NCBI RefSeq assembly: GCF_006716235.1
Contig: NZ_VFOR01000001.1
Location: 1,302,001 to 1,366,000 of the forward strand
Direction: 5' to 3'
Length of the DNA stretch: 64,000 bases
DNA from: Propioniferax innocua
Lineage (GTDB): Bacteria > Actinomycetota > Actinomycetes > Propionibacteriales > Propionibacteriaceae
Shown here: piece after piece, positions 16,076 to 24,808 of the stretch
Position numbering within the stretch: the stretch's first letter is position 1
How the letters are laid out: every line of letters begins with the position of its first letter
Program-made: the position numbers and the translations under genes
The notes under the pieces: generated by a model
What the model was told of the DNA's origin: nothing
Seen by the model: only the letters and a program-made list of their open reading frames with translations
Databases searched by the model: none

Positions 16076-17511
16076 ACCGACCGATCCGACGCGTCGCAGT
16101 GGTGTGCATGGTGATGTTCACCCTGCTGCTGCTCAACGCCACCTACAACATCGTGGTGCGCCAGTCCGGGCTCAACGCCGACTCCCGCAACCGCCGCGTC
16201 CGCGATGCCGAATTCGCCCAGGACCGCGGCCCCATCCTCGCCGGCCAAGAGCAGATCGCACGTTCCGAGCCCTCCGACGGCACGTTCGGCTACCAGCGCC
16301 TGTACGACCAGCCGTACCTGTACGCCCCAATCACCGGGTACTACTCGTACGACCACGGCAACACCTCGTTGGAGGCGAACTACAGCTCCAAGCTCGCCGG
16401 CACCGACGATTCACAATTCGTGCGCCGCACGTTGGACCTGGCCACCGGTGAACAGCCCAAGGGAGCATCGGTGGAGACCACGATCAATCCCGCCGCCCAG
16501 CAGGCCGCCTACAACGGGCTCGAGGGCAAGAAGGGCGCCGTGGTGGCGATGGATCCACAGACCGGCGCCATCCTCGCCATGGTGAGCACCCCGAGCTTCG
16601 ACCCCAACGCCATCGCCTCACATGACCTGCAGGAGGCCAACGAGTCGTGGTCACAGCTCGCCGAGGACCCGAACAACCCCCTGACGAATCGGGCCACCCG
16701 CGAGATCTACCCGCCCGGCTCGGTGTTCAAGCTCGTCACCGCCGCTGCGGCTCTGGAGAACGGCCACCCCGCCGATGCCCCCATCGATTCACCCGAGCAG
16801 TTGCGTCTGCCCGGCACCCAGACCGACCTCGGCAACGACACCTACTGCGGGGGCAACCAGATCTCGATGGAGCAGGCGCTGAAGGTCTCCTGCAACACCG
16901 CATTCGCCAACCTCGCCCTGGAGGTCGGGGAGGACGAGATGCGCGCCAAAGCGGAGGAGTTCGGGTTCGGAACGCAGCCGCTCGCCGAGCTCAACGCCGT
17001 CGCGAGCCGCTACCCCACCGAGATGAATGACGCCCAGCTCGCCATGACCGGCATCGGTCAGTACGAGGTGGCGGCCACTCCCCTGCAGATGACGCTCGTG
17101 GCCTCGGCCATCGCCAATCGTGGCCAGCTCTACCGCCCCTATGTGGTGGAGACGGTGCGGGCCAGCAACCTGAGCCCCATCGAGACCCATCGCCCCGACC
17201 TCATGGGCCGTCCCCTCTCCGGTGAGAACGCCGACGCCCTGGCGGGCATGATGGAGACCGTCGTCACCGAAGGCACCGGAACGAACGCACAGATTTCCGG
17301 CGCGACGGTCGGCGGCAAGACAAGTACGGCCCAGTCAGCCCCCGATCGCCCCCCATATGCCTGGTTCACCTCCTTCGCGAAGGACGACGAAGGAACCCCC
17401 AAGATCGCGGTCACGGTGTTCGTCGAGGACGCCGGTGTCAGCCGCAGCGAGGTCTCCGGCGGAGGCCTCGCTGCGCCGATCGCGCGAGACGTGATGGAGA
17501 GTGTGCTGTGA
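16072..17511 (+). CDS. pbpA: Class B penicillin-binding protein (transpeptidase)
   Basis: Cross-links peptidoglycan as the RodA partner. One N-terminal membrane anchor (VVCMVMFTLLLLNATYNIVV) precedes a dimerisation region and the transpeptidase domain. Active-site motifs are S217-VFK220 (PPGSVFK), S273-C-N275 and K416-T-S418. The third motif is KTS rather than the common KTG. It overlaps rodA by 4 bp (ATGA). Length of 479 residues is usual for PbpA. PknB is known to phosphorylate PbpA in relatives. Confidence 0.95.
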   Translation: MNRPIRRVAVVCMVMFTLLLLNATYNIVVRQSGLNADSRNRRVRDAEFAQDRGPILAGQEQIARSEPSDGTFGYQRLYDQPYLYAPITGYYSYDHGNTSLEANYSSKLAGTDDSQFVRRTLDLATGEQPKGASVETTINPAAQQAAYNGLEGKKGAVVAMDPQTGAILAMVSTPSFDPNAIASHDLQEANESWSQLAEDPNNPLTNRATREIYPPGSVFKLVTAAAALENGHPADAPIDSPEQLRLPGTQTDLGNDTYCGGNQISMEQALKVSCNTAFANLALEVGEDEMRAKAEEFGFGTQPLAELNAVASRYPTEMNDAQLAMTGIGQYEVAATPLQMTLVASAIANRGQLYRPYVVETVRASNLSPIETHRPDLMGRPLSGENADALAGMMETVVTEGTGTNAQISGATVGGKTSTAQSAPDRPPYAWFTSFAKDDEGTPKIAVTVFVEDAGVSRSEVSGGGLAAPIARDVMESVL

Positions 17512-17547
17512 CCCACATTGCGAACAGACAGAAGGTGGAGGACCTCC

Positions 17548-19698
17548 ATGGATGACCAGACGACTCCGCCGGAGGGACAGCCCGGAGCGCGTCGCGCCCT
17601 TCCCCCACTGGACGGGGCCGACGCCACCGGTGGGTCTCGCTTCGCCGAGCCCGATACGTCTCGCTTCGCCGAGCCCGACACCACGCGTCCGGTGGAGAGC
17701 ACCCAGGTCAACCCTGCCGAGGACGGCTTCCCCCCGCCCTACGAAGCACCCCAGGACTCACCGCAGCCGGCACGTGCCGCGTCATCGGACGCCGATGAGG
17801 ACTCCACCGACGGCCAGGGGCAACCCCGCATCCTCGGTGGCCGCTACAAGCTGGACGGCGTCATCGGACGCGGCGGTATGGCCCAGGTGTTCCGGGCCCA
17901 GGACACGCGCCTGGGGCGTCCGGTCGCGGTCAAGGAGTTGCGCTCGGACCTGGCGTCGGACCCCACCTTCCAGGCGCGTTTCCGCCGGGAGGCCCAATCC
18001 GCGGCAGGCCTGAACCACCCCAACATCGTCTCGGTCTACGACACCGGAGAATCCATCGATCCGTCCACAGGGCTCGGCGTGCCGTGGATCGTGATGGAGC
18101 TCGTGGAGGGACACACCCTGCGTCAGCTGCTCCGTGAGGGACGCAAGATCCTCCCCGAGCGAGCGCTGGAGCTGATCCAGGGCGTGCTGGATGCGCTCTC
18201 CTACTCGCACCGGGCCGGCATCGTGCACCGTGACATCAAACCCGCCAATGTGATGCTGACCCCGACCGGCCAGGTCAAGGTCATGGACTTCGGGATCGCA
18301 CGTGCGGTAGCCGACACCCAGGCGACGATCACACAGACCGCTGCGGTCATCGGCACCGCGCAGTACCTCTCCCCCGAGCAGGCCCGTGGTGAGACCGTCG
18401 ACAACCGCTCAGACATCTACTCCGCCGGCTGCCTGCTGTACGAACTGCTGATAAACCGACCCCCCTTCCAGGGTGATTCACCACTCTCGGTGGCCTACCA
18501 GCATGTACGTGAGGACCCGGTTGCCCCATCGCAACTGGACGACGTCATCACCCCAGACATCGACGCGATCACGCTGAAGGCGCTGGCGAAGGATCCTGCC
18601 GATCGTTATCAGGACGCCCGCGAGATGCGTGATGACATCTCCCGGCTGCTCCAGGGGCAGGAGGTCACCGCCCCGTTGCCAGTGACGACGCCGGTGCCCG
18701 TGGCCGCTGCCGCGGCCACACCGCCCGATGCGACCGAGAGTGCCGATTTCGACGACGAGGAGGACGAGGAGGAGCCCGAGAAGAAGCGTCGAGCCCTGCC
18801 GATCTTCATGGTGGTGCTCGCCGTGCTCGCCGTCGGCGGTCTCATCGCCACGAGCCTGTGGTTCATGAACCGCCCGGAGGAGCCCGAGGTGGTCATGCTC
18901 CCGGTGCCCCGCGTCCTGGGCGAATCCCAGACGAGCGCCGAGAACACCATTCGGAACGCCGGCTTCGAGCCGAAGACCGTGGAAGAGGCCGGCCCGGACG
19001 ACACCACGGTCGGCAGCGTCATCAAACAGAACCCCGGCGACGGCCAGCAGGCGGAGGAAGGTTCTGTCGTGACGCTGACGGTGAACCGTGGCCCCGACAA
19101 GATCACCATCCCCGAGGGTCTGGTGGGTCTGAGCCGATCCGAGGCCGAGGAAAGGCTCCGCGACGCCGGGTTCACGAACGTGCAGGCACGCGAATCCGCC
19201 GATGAACCCTCCGACAGCGAACCCGACGAGGTTCTCGCCGTGCACCCGGGCAGCGGCGAGAGCGTCGTGCCGGACGCCGAGGTGACGCTCGAGTATGCGA
19301 TCGGCAAGTCGCCAGTGCCGGACTGGATGGGCTGGAACCGCGAGTCCATCGAGGAGGACGCCCAGCAGCGAGGTTTCACCAACGTCCAGTTCACCGAACA
19401 GGTCGTCACCAACGACGCCGACGTCGGGGTCGCCGTATACAGCGACCCCGAACCCGGCACGATGGTCGAACGAGGAACGACGATCACCATCTCGATCGGC
19501 AAGGCAGCGCCGCAGCCCGAACAGACTGCCCCGCCGTCGAGTGCGTCTCCCTCACCGAGCCAGACTCCGTCCCCGAGCCAATCCGCCCCCAGCGATGGAG
19601 ACCCGAGCAGTAAACCCAGCAGCAAGCCCAATGGCGGCGCAGGCAATTCCAACGCCGGCCCCGGCAACAACAACGGCAACTCACGGGGTGGTCGATGA
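17548..19698 (+). CDS. pknB: PknB: Ser/Thr protein kinase with three PASTA domains
   Basis: Membrane receptor kinase sensing muropeptides or lipid II and controlling growth and division. A disordered N-terminal ~98 residues carry a doubled SRFAEPDT. The kinase domain (~99-360) has GRGGMAQVF, K129, HRD with D229, DFG with D247, and activation-loop threonines in ATITQTAAVIGTAQYLSPEQA. One membrane helix (~416-440) precedes three PASTA repeats and a Ser/Pro/Asn tail. The start is set by the ribosome site GTGGAGGA; the 10-codon longer frame is rejected. The long N-terminal extension before the kinase is unusual. Confidence 0.95.
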   Translation: MDDQTTPPEGQPGARRALPPLDGADATGGSRFAEPDTSRFAEPDTTRPVESTQVNPAEDGFPPPYEAPQDSPQPARAASSDADEDSTDGQGQPRILGGRYKLDGVIGRGGMAQVFRAQDTRLGRPVAVKELRSDLASDPTFQARFRREAQSAAGLNHPNIVSVYDTGESIDPSTGLGVPWIVMELVEGHTLRQLLREGRKILPERALELIQGVLDALSYSHRAGIVHRDIKPANVMLTPTGQVKVMDFGIARAVADTQATITQTAAVIGTAQYLSPEQARGETVDNRSDIYSAGCLLYELLINRPPFQGDSPLSVAYQHVREDPVAPSQLDDVITPDIDAITLKALAKDPADRYQDAREMRDDISRLLQGQEVTAPLPVTTPVPVAAAAATPPDATESADFDDEEDEEEPEKKRRALPIFMVVLAVLAVGGLIATSLWFMNRPEEPEVVMLPVPRVLGESQTSAENTIRNAGFEPKTVEEAGPDDTTVGSVIKQNPGDGQQAEEGSVVTLTVNRGPDKITIPEGLVGLSRSEAEERLRDAGFTNVQARESADEPSDSEPDEVLAVHPGSGESVVPDAEVTLEYAIGKSPVPDWMGWNRESIEEDAQQRGFTNVQFTEQVVTNDADVGVAVYSDPEPGTMVERGTTITISIGKAAPQPEQTAPPSSASPSPSQTPSPSQSAPSDGDPSSKPSSKPNGGAGNSNAGPGNNNGNSRGGR

Positions 19699-20324
19699 CG
19701 CACGTCCTGGTTGTGGACAACTACGACTCGTTCGTGTTCAACCTCGTCCATTACCTGGCCCAGATCGGCGCCGAGACCACGGTGCTCCGCAATGACGACC
19801 CGCGTCTGGTGGCCGGTGTACAGGAACAGGGCCTGGTCGAGGAGTTCGACGGCGTCCTGCTGAGTCCAGGCCCCGGCACTCCCGAGAACGCCGGCGTCTG
19901 CATCGACCTCATCCGCTCATGGGCGGGCGTGCGTCCACTGTTCGGGGTGTGTCTGGGGTTGCAGGCGATGGCGGTCGCCTTCGGTGGCCGCGTGAGCCGA
20001 GCACCAGAACTCATGCATGGCAGGACCTCGCAGATCATCCACGACGGGGTCGGCTGCATGGCCGGCCTGCCGAACCCCTTCACCGCCACGCGGTACCACT
20101 CCCTGGCCGTCGCCGACCTCCCGGGATGCATGGAGGCGACCGCCCGGACCGAGAACGACATCCTGATGGCCGCTCGGCACCGGGACCTTCCCGTGGAGGC
20201 GGTCCAGTACCACCCCGAATCGGTTCTGACGCAGGGTGGCTACCAATTGCTCGGGAACTGGCTCGCCGTGTGCGGGGACGCCGACGCACCCCGACGCGCG
20301 GCCTCGCTGGCTCCCCTGATCTGA
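19695..20324 (+). CDS. trpG: Glutamine amidotransferase of anthranilate/aminodeoxychorismate synthase
   Basis: Class I glutamine amidotransferase that supplies ammonia for anthranilate or 4-amino-4-deoxychorismate. Nucleophile C86 lies in GVCLGLQ; H173 and E175 in YHPES complete the triad. N-terminal VVDNYDSFVFNLVHYL is typical of TrpG/PabA. It overlaps pknB by 4 bp, and the pknB-trpG adjacency is common in Actinobacteria. No partner synthase is in the window, so TrpG and PabA roles cannot be separated. Confidence 0.9.
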   Translation: MTHVLVVDNYDSFVFNLVHYLAQIGAETTVLRNDDPRLVAGVQEQGLVEEFDGVLLSPGPGTPENAGVCIDLIRSWAGVRPLFGVCLGLQAMAVAFGGRVSRAPELMHGRTSQIIHDGVGCMAGLPNPFTATRYHSLAVADLPGCMEATARTENDILMAARHRDLPVEAVQYHPESVLTQGGYQLLGNWLAVCGDADAPRRAASLAPLI

Positions 20325-20325
20325 C

Positions 20326-20364
20326 GCTCGGCTCTGGCGCTCAGACCTGGCGCTCGGCCCTGGC
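20326..20364. repeat. 13-bp tandem repeat, three copies
   Basis: GCTCGGCTCTGGC, GCTCAGACCTGGC, GCTCGGCCCTGGC directly after the trpG stop and running into a fourth partial copy. This occupies the whole convergent gap with the DUF881 gene. Confidence 0.85.
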
Positions 20365-20366
20365 GC

Positions 20367-21098
20367 TCAGCGTCGCGCGTGCATGAGTTGCGTCGAACCC
20401 TCGTAGGGAGGGGCCTCGGCTTCTGTGAGCGTCTCCTGCCGGTATCCCAGGGAGTAGGCCTCGGCGTGCTCCTTGTAGAGCGCGATCGCCTCCGATTCGT
20501 CGAGCCCTGCGTTCAGACGCTCGGGGTCGCCGATCGCCTCGATGACGTACGGGGGCGCATAGGGCACCTCGTGCAGGACGACGGTGTTTCCGACGCACTT
20601 GACTGCGGTGGTGGAGACCACGCGCTGCCCCTGGATGGTCATGGCCTCCGCGCCCGCGGCCCACAGCTCATTGACGACGGCTTGGACGTCCTGCTGATGC
20701 ACCACGAGCAGATCGGCGTCCACTCCCACCGGATTGACCGAATCGGGGGCGTCCTCCAGTGTGACGCGCACCGCAGGGCCCGCCACCCGCTGGAGCTCGA
20801 GCGGCGGTTCGGCTTCGGGGACCGGCGCAGCCTGACGGCTGAGCCCATCCACCTCAGTCTCGAGCTCGGAGACCTCCTCGTTGAGCTCTCGGATGTGATG
20901 CACCTGCGAGGTCACGAGCTCGGCCATCCCCCCGTTTCGGGAGGGCCGCAGATCGGTGCCGCGCGCGGCCAGCATCGACGCCGCGATCATCACGCCGAAC
21001 AGCACACAGACAGCAGCCGTCCCCCAGGAGCCTCGGCTGCTCAACGGCCGGTGTGCTCCACCGCCCTCGGCATTCCCAATCCGACGCTTCAACACCAT
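20367..21098 (-). CDS. DUF881 family membrane-anchored protein
   Basis: Unknown function, probably envelope or division related. The ~240-residue product has one N-terminal membrane helix (WGTAAVCVLFGVMIAASMLAA), a coiled-coil segment (MAELVTSQVHHIRELNEEVSELETEVDGL), then the DUF881 domain (VRVTLEDAP, DLLVVHQQDVQAVVNELWAAGAEAM). GGGAGG is only 2 nt before the ATG at 21098 but 5 nt before the next codon, GTG at 21095, which may be the true start. A neighbour of crgA in many Actinobacteria; here divergent from it. Confidence 0.88.
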   Translation of the reverse strand: MVLKRRIGNAEGGGAHRPLSSRGSWGTAAVCVLFGVMIAASMLAARGTDLRPSRNGGMAELVTSQVHHIRELNEEVSELETEVDGLSRQAAPVPEAEPPLELQRVAGPAVRVTLEDAPDSVNPVGVDADLLVVHQQDVQAVVNELWAAGAEAMTIQGQRVVSTTAVKCVGNTVVLHEVPYAPPYVIEAIGDPERLNAGLDESEAIALYKEHAEAYSLGYRQETLTEAEAPPYEGSTQLMHARR

Positions 21099-21183
21099 CA
21101 CCTCCCGTTCAGGAACCATCGATACATGCGTGCCCCATTGTTACCGGCTACGCTAGGCGACCGCTGCAAGCTAGGAGGATCCG

Positions 21184-21741
21184 TTGGCCGACAAAGCCAA
21201 GAAGGCCGCTGAGGCCACCGAGAAGGACGTGGAGAAGTCCGTGAAGGCCGAAGAGACCCCTGACGCGACGCCCGATGCCTCGGAGACCCCGTCCGAGAAG
21301 GACAACGCGTCCAAGAAGGGTTCCTCGACCACGAAGAGAACCAAGAAGTCAGCGTCCAAGGACTCCGACAAGGAAGCTTCGGGCAAGGGGGCTTCGAGCA
21401 AGGAGTCCTCCAACAAGGGGGCTTCGGGCAAGGCGTCCTCCAACAAGGGGGCTTCGGGCAAGGCGTCGAAATCCTCCACGCGCCGGAAGTCCGAGAAGAA
21501 GGACACATCCGACACAGGCGACGAGGCCACAGCTCAGCTCCACGCCCCTGGATCCAACCGCTGGGTGGTCCCCACCTTCGTGACGCTGGCACTCCTCGGC
21601 GTCCTCTGGATGGTCGTGTTCTACATCAGCAGCACGGCCAACATCGACATCCCGGTGATGAGCGACATCGGCTACTGGAACCTCGCCATCGGCATGGGAC
21701 TCCTCGCCGTCTCGCTCGGGCTCACCACGCAGTGGAAGTGA
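21184..21741 (+). CDS. crgA: CrgA cell-division protein with long basic N-terminal extension
   Basis: Small septal membrane protein that helps recruit or regulate division proteins and PBPs. The C-terminal ~70 residues show the CrgA pattern: SNRWVVPTFVTLALLGVLWMVVFYI, an external loop, then YWNLAIGMGLLAVSLGLTTQWK. The N-terminal ~115 residues are a Lys/Ser/Ala/Glu-rich disordered region with tandem NKGASGKASS units, whereas family members usually total 80-100 residues. The start is TTG with AGGAGG 5-10 nt upstream. Confidence 0.92.
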   Translation: MADKAKKAAEATEKDVEKSVKAEETPDATPDASETPSEKDNASKKGSSTTKRTKKSASKDSDKEASGKGASSKESSNKGASGKASSNKGASGKASKSSTRRKSEKKDTSDTGDEATAQLHAPGSNRWVVPTFVTLALLGVLWMVVFYISSTANIDIPVMSDIGYWNLAIGMGLLAVSLGLTTQWK

Positions 21742-21774
21742 CGCCGAACAGAACTGCAGGCCTGTATCGCGAAC

Positions 21775-21820
21775 GGACCTGAGGGTTTGTGGCCGACATG
21801 GGCCACAAACCCTCAGGTCC
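21775..21820. repeat. Palindrome family B, copy 2 (perfect)
   Basis: Perfect 20-bp inverted repeat GGACCTGAGGGTTTGTGGCC (21775-21794) and its complement (21801-21820), loop GACATG. Lies between convergent crgA and lysS. Copy 1 is at 11491-11532 with a matching loop start GACA. Confidence 0.9.
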
Positions 21821-21837
21821 GTGACGAAGGTCTCGGG

Positions 21838-21897
21838 CCGACCAGCCCTGTGCCAACCAGCCCCGCGCCAACCAGCCCAGGGCCGATCAGCTCTGCG
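21838..21897. repeat. 15-bp tandem repeat, four copies
   Basis: Units begin CC(G/A)A(C/T)CAG: 21838, 21853, 21868 and 21883. The central pair differs only in the last four bases. The last unit includes the lysS stop codon. Confidence 0.85.
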
Positions 21898-23386
21898 GCT
21901 TGAGCAGCGGGAACAGGATCGTCTCGCGGATGCCTGCTCCGGTGAACAGCATCACCAGACGGTCCAGGCCCAGACCCATGCCGCCCATCGGCGGCGCACC
22001 GAACTCCAACGCGGCAAGGAAGTCCTCGTCGAGCTGCATGGCCTCGGGGTCGCCCGCCGCAGCCGCCAATGACTGCTCGGTGAGGCGTTCACGCTGGATC
22101 ACCGGATCGATCAGCTCCGAGAAGCCCGTGCCGCGCTCCATGCCGCCGATGATGAGATCCCAGGCCTCGATCAGGCCCGGCTCACTGCGGTGCGGACGCG
22201 CCAGGGGCTGCGCAAGCGCCGGATAGTCACACACGAAGGTCGGCTGCACGAGCGTCGGCTCCACGATGTGCTCGAACAGCTCCATGGCCAGCTTGTGATC
22301 CACCCATTCGGGATCGACTTCCAGCTCATGGGCCCCGGCCAGTCGCTCGAGCACCTCACGCGGGGTGTCGATGCCGAGCTCCTCACCGGTGGCCTCCGAC
22401 AGCGTGGGGTAGAACGGCGCCCAGCGCCATTCGCCGTCGAGATCGATCTCCTGGCCGTCCACCACGACCTGACGCGACCCCAGCGCGTCGGCGGCGTCCA
22501 CGATGAGCTGTTGCGTCATGCGGGCGATCGTCGTCTGATCACCCCATGCCTCATAGGCCTCGAGCATCGTGAACTCCGGCGCATGCGAGGAGTCGACACC
22601 TTCATTGCGGAAGATGCGCCCGATCTCGTAGACCTTCTCGGCCCCGCCGATCATCGCCCGCTTCAGATAGAGCTCGAGGGCGATGCGAAGCGTCATCGGA
22701 ATATCGAACGCGTTGAGATGGGTGTGGAAGGGACGCGCGGCCGCGCCCCCGTGGATCGCCTGCAGAACCGGCGTCTCGACCTCGAGGTAGCCGAGGCCGT
22801 GCAGCGTCTCACGCAGGGAACGGGTGATCGCGGCACGCGCCCGAACCATGTCGCGGGCTTCCTGACGCACCGCCAGATCTGCGTGGCGCTGACGCACCCG
22901 CGTCTCCTCCGAAAGGTCCGAGTGCAGGTTCGGCATGGGTCGCAGCGCCTTGGACGCCAGCACCCAGCTCGACGCCATGATCGACAGCTCGCCCCGCCGC
23001 GAGACGATCACCCGACCGGTGGCCGAGACGTGGTCACCGAGGTCGACATCCGCCTTCCAATCGGCCAGGCCCTGCTCACCCACCTCGGCCAGTGAGAGCA
23101 TCACCTGCAAACGCTCACCACTGGACCCCTCGGTGAATCCGCTCTGAAGCGTGGCGAAACAGAGCTTCCCGGTGTTACGGATGAACACGACGCGGCCGGC
23201 CACCGAGACCACGTCCTGAGTCTCCTCACCGGTCTCCAAGTGGGAATACGCCTCGCGGACCTCGGCGAGCTCATGGGTGTGGGGCACCTCAACCGCATAT
23301 GGTGCGATGCCCTTCTCGAGGAGTCGCTGCCGCTTCTCGCGGCGGATCTGCAGCTGTTCGGGCAGGTCGAGTTCGGAATCAGTCAC
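21887..23386 (-). CDS. lysS: Lysyl-tRNA synthetase, class II
   Basis: Charges tRNA-Lys. The 499-residue protein has an N-terminal OB-fold anticodon-binding domain (VVSVAGRVVFIRNTGKLCFATLQ) and a class II core: motif 1 FLEVETPVLQ-like YLEVETPVLQ, motif 2 GRIFRNEGVDSSHAPEFTMLEAYEA, motif 3 GLGLDRLVMLF. It starts at GTG 23386; upstream codons of the longer frame have no family similarity. TACCCT ends 7 nt before the GTG, so the mRNA is probably leaderless. Divergent from the YbjQ-domain gene. Confidence 0.95.
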   Translation of the reverse strand: MTDSELDLPEQLQIRREKRQRLLEKGIAPYAVEVPHTHELAEVREAYSHLETGEETQDVVSVAGRVVFIRNTGKLCFATLQSGFTEGSSGERLQVMLSLAEVGEQGLADWKADVDLGDHVSATGRVIVSRRGELSIMASSWVLASKALRPMPNLHSDLSEETRVRQRHADLAVRQEARDMVRARAAITRSLRETLHGLGYLEVETPVLQAIHGGAAARPFHTHLNAFDIPMTLRIALELYLKRAMIGGAEKVYEIGRIFRNEGVDSSHAPEFTMLEAYEAWGDQTTIARMTQQLIVDAADALGSRQVVVDGQEIDLDGEWRWAPFYPTLSEATGEELGIDTPREVLERLAGAHELEVDPEWVDHKLAMELFEHIVEPTLVQPTFVCDYPALAQPLARPHRSEPGLIEAWDLIIGGMERGTGFSELIDPVIQRERLTEQSLAAAAGDPEAMQLDEDFLAALEFGAPPMGGMGLGLDRLVMLFTGAGIRETILFPLLKPQS

Positions 23387-23475
23387 GGCAGCAGGGTAGC
23401 CGCACGCACCGGTGGCTCCAGAACTCCGTCCACCCAGACAGCTCGAGGGGGCTGCACACACGGCCCGTCGCCAAG

Positions 23476-23481
23476 TAGTGT
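23476..23481 (+). promoter_or_regulatory. -10 element of a leaderless gene
   Basis: TAGTGT ends 7 nt before the ATG at 23489 and there is no ribosome site, so transcription probably starts at or next to the ATG. Confidence 0.5.
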
Positions 23482-23488
23482 GACCCGC

Positions 23489-24724
23489 ATGAGCTACGGA
23501 CAGAACCCCTACGGCGACAACCAGCAGTACGGGCAGAACCCCTACCAGAGCCAGAACCCTTACGCCCAGCAGCAGGACCAGCAAGGCGGACAGAACCCGT
23601 ACGCTCAGGGCGGCTTCGGGCCAGACGCCGGCCAGCAGAGCGCCAACCCCTACAGCCAGCCCAGCGCCTCACAGCCCATCGGCCAGCAGAGCGCCAACCC
23701 CTACAGCCAGCCCAGCGCCTCACAGCCCTTCGGCCAGCAGAGCGGCCAGGATGCCTTCGGCCAGCAGGGCGGCCAGGATGCCTTCGGCCAGCAGGGCGGC
23801 CAGGATGCCTTCGGCCAGCAGGGCGGCCAGGATCAGTTCGCACAGCAGCAGAACCCCTACGCCCAGCAGCAGGACCAGTTCGGTCAACAGCCCCAGCAGG
23901 ATGCCTTCGGCCAGCAGGGCGGCCAGGACCAGTTCGCACAGCAGCAGAACCCCTACGCCCAGCAGGGCGGCCAGGATCAGTTCGCACAGCAGCAGAACCC
24001 CTACGCCCAGCAGCAGAATCCGTATGGTGAACAGCAGTACGGCCAGCAGGCCTCCGCTGCGGCTCCCGATATGAGCTGGCAGGAGATCCCCGATCACGGC
24101 ATCAAGGTCTTCACCCTGGAGTCGATTCCCGGGGAGTCGGACATCACAGCCCTCGGCGAGGTCGTCGGTGTGGCGCAGCGTCCGCGTCACCGCAACGAGG
24201 AGACCCTGACCCGTGCTCATCAGGAGGCTGTTCAGGAGGCCGTCATCATGGCCAAGAACAGCAACGCCGACGCCATCATCGGTCTGCGCTACACCGAGGG
24301 CCCCGAGTCGGTCGTCGCCTACGGCACGGCTGTGACCCTCGGCTCATCGGCGTCATCCGATGAGGCCCCGGCCGACGTGAGCGTCGGGACCCCGGCCGCC
24401 GAGGCGGAGACCGCCAGCACCGAGCAGGGCGATTCATTCGCCTTCAGCAACGACCGCTCGCCGTTCGAGCAGCCGTCGCAGGAGACCGACTCGTTCGGGA
24501 CCTCCCAGCAGGACGAGAACTCGTTCCAGTCCGGCTCCGCAGCGTCCGATCAGTTCGGTGCCGATTCATCGCAGAGCAGCGACGGTGGTTTCGGGGACCA
24601 GTCCTACGGCGATCAGTCGTACGGCTCACAGTCCTACGGTGACCCGAGCCAGCAGCAGGGTCAGGAAGCGTACGACAACCCGTACGAGCAGCAGAGCGGC
24701 GAGTGGCCGTTCCGCGGCAACTGA
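23489..24724 (+). CDS. Gln/Gly/Asn-rich repeat protein with YbjQ (UPF0145) domain
   Basis: A 411-residue protein of unknown function. Residues 1-~190 are extreme low complexity built from QNPYAQQ and FGQQGGQDA units, rich in Q, G, N, Y and lacking charge. Residues ~200-295 are a YbjQ/UPF0145 domain (IPGESDITALGEVVGVAQRPRHRN; EAVIMAKNSNADAIIGLRY), a pentamer-forming fold sometimes called heavy-metal binding. The tail (~300-411) is again Q/S/G/Y-rich. No signal or membrane segment is seen. It resembles a condensate-forming protein around an oligomeric core; that is inference. Confidence 0.85.
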   Translation: MSYGQNPYGDNQQYGQNPYQSQNPYAQQQDQQGGQNPYAQGGFGPDAGQQSANPYSQPSASQPIGQQSANPYSQPSASQPFGQQSGQDAFGQQGGQDAFGQQGGQDAFGQQGGQDQFAQQQNPYAQQQDQFGQQPQQDAFGQQGGQDQFAQQQNPYAQQGGQDQFAQQQNPYAQQQNPYGEQQYGQQASAAAPDMSWQEIPDHGIKVFTLESIPGESDITALGEVVGVAQRPRHRNEETLTRAHQEAVQEAVIMAKNSNADAIIGLRYTEGPESVVAYGTAVTLGSSASSDEAPADVSVGTPAAEAETASTEQGDSFAFSNDRSPFEQPSQETDSFGTSQQDENSFQSGSAASDQFGADSSQSSDGGFGDQSYGDQSYGSQSYGDPSQQQGQEAYDNPYEQQSGEWPFRGN

Positions 24725-24772
24725 ACCGGCCTCGGATCGCAGAACACAGGTCGGATCCCAGAACAACGGGCA

Positions 24773-24808
24773 GGGCGTGAGCCTCAGCGCAGGCTGAGGC
24801 TCACGCCC
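24773..24808. terminator. Bidirectional terminator hairpin
   Basis: Perfect 16-bp stem GGGCGTGAGCCTCAGC / GCTGAGGCTCACGCCC with a 4-nt loop between two convergent genes. It overlaps the last codons of the HAD hydrolase gene. Confidence 0.8.

Noticed and set aside
23751-24000. CRISPR-like periodic repeats
   Set aside because: The periodicity is the codon-level FGQQGGQDA repeat of the YbjQ-domain protein, in frame, without spacers.
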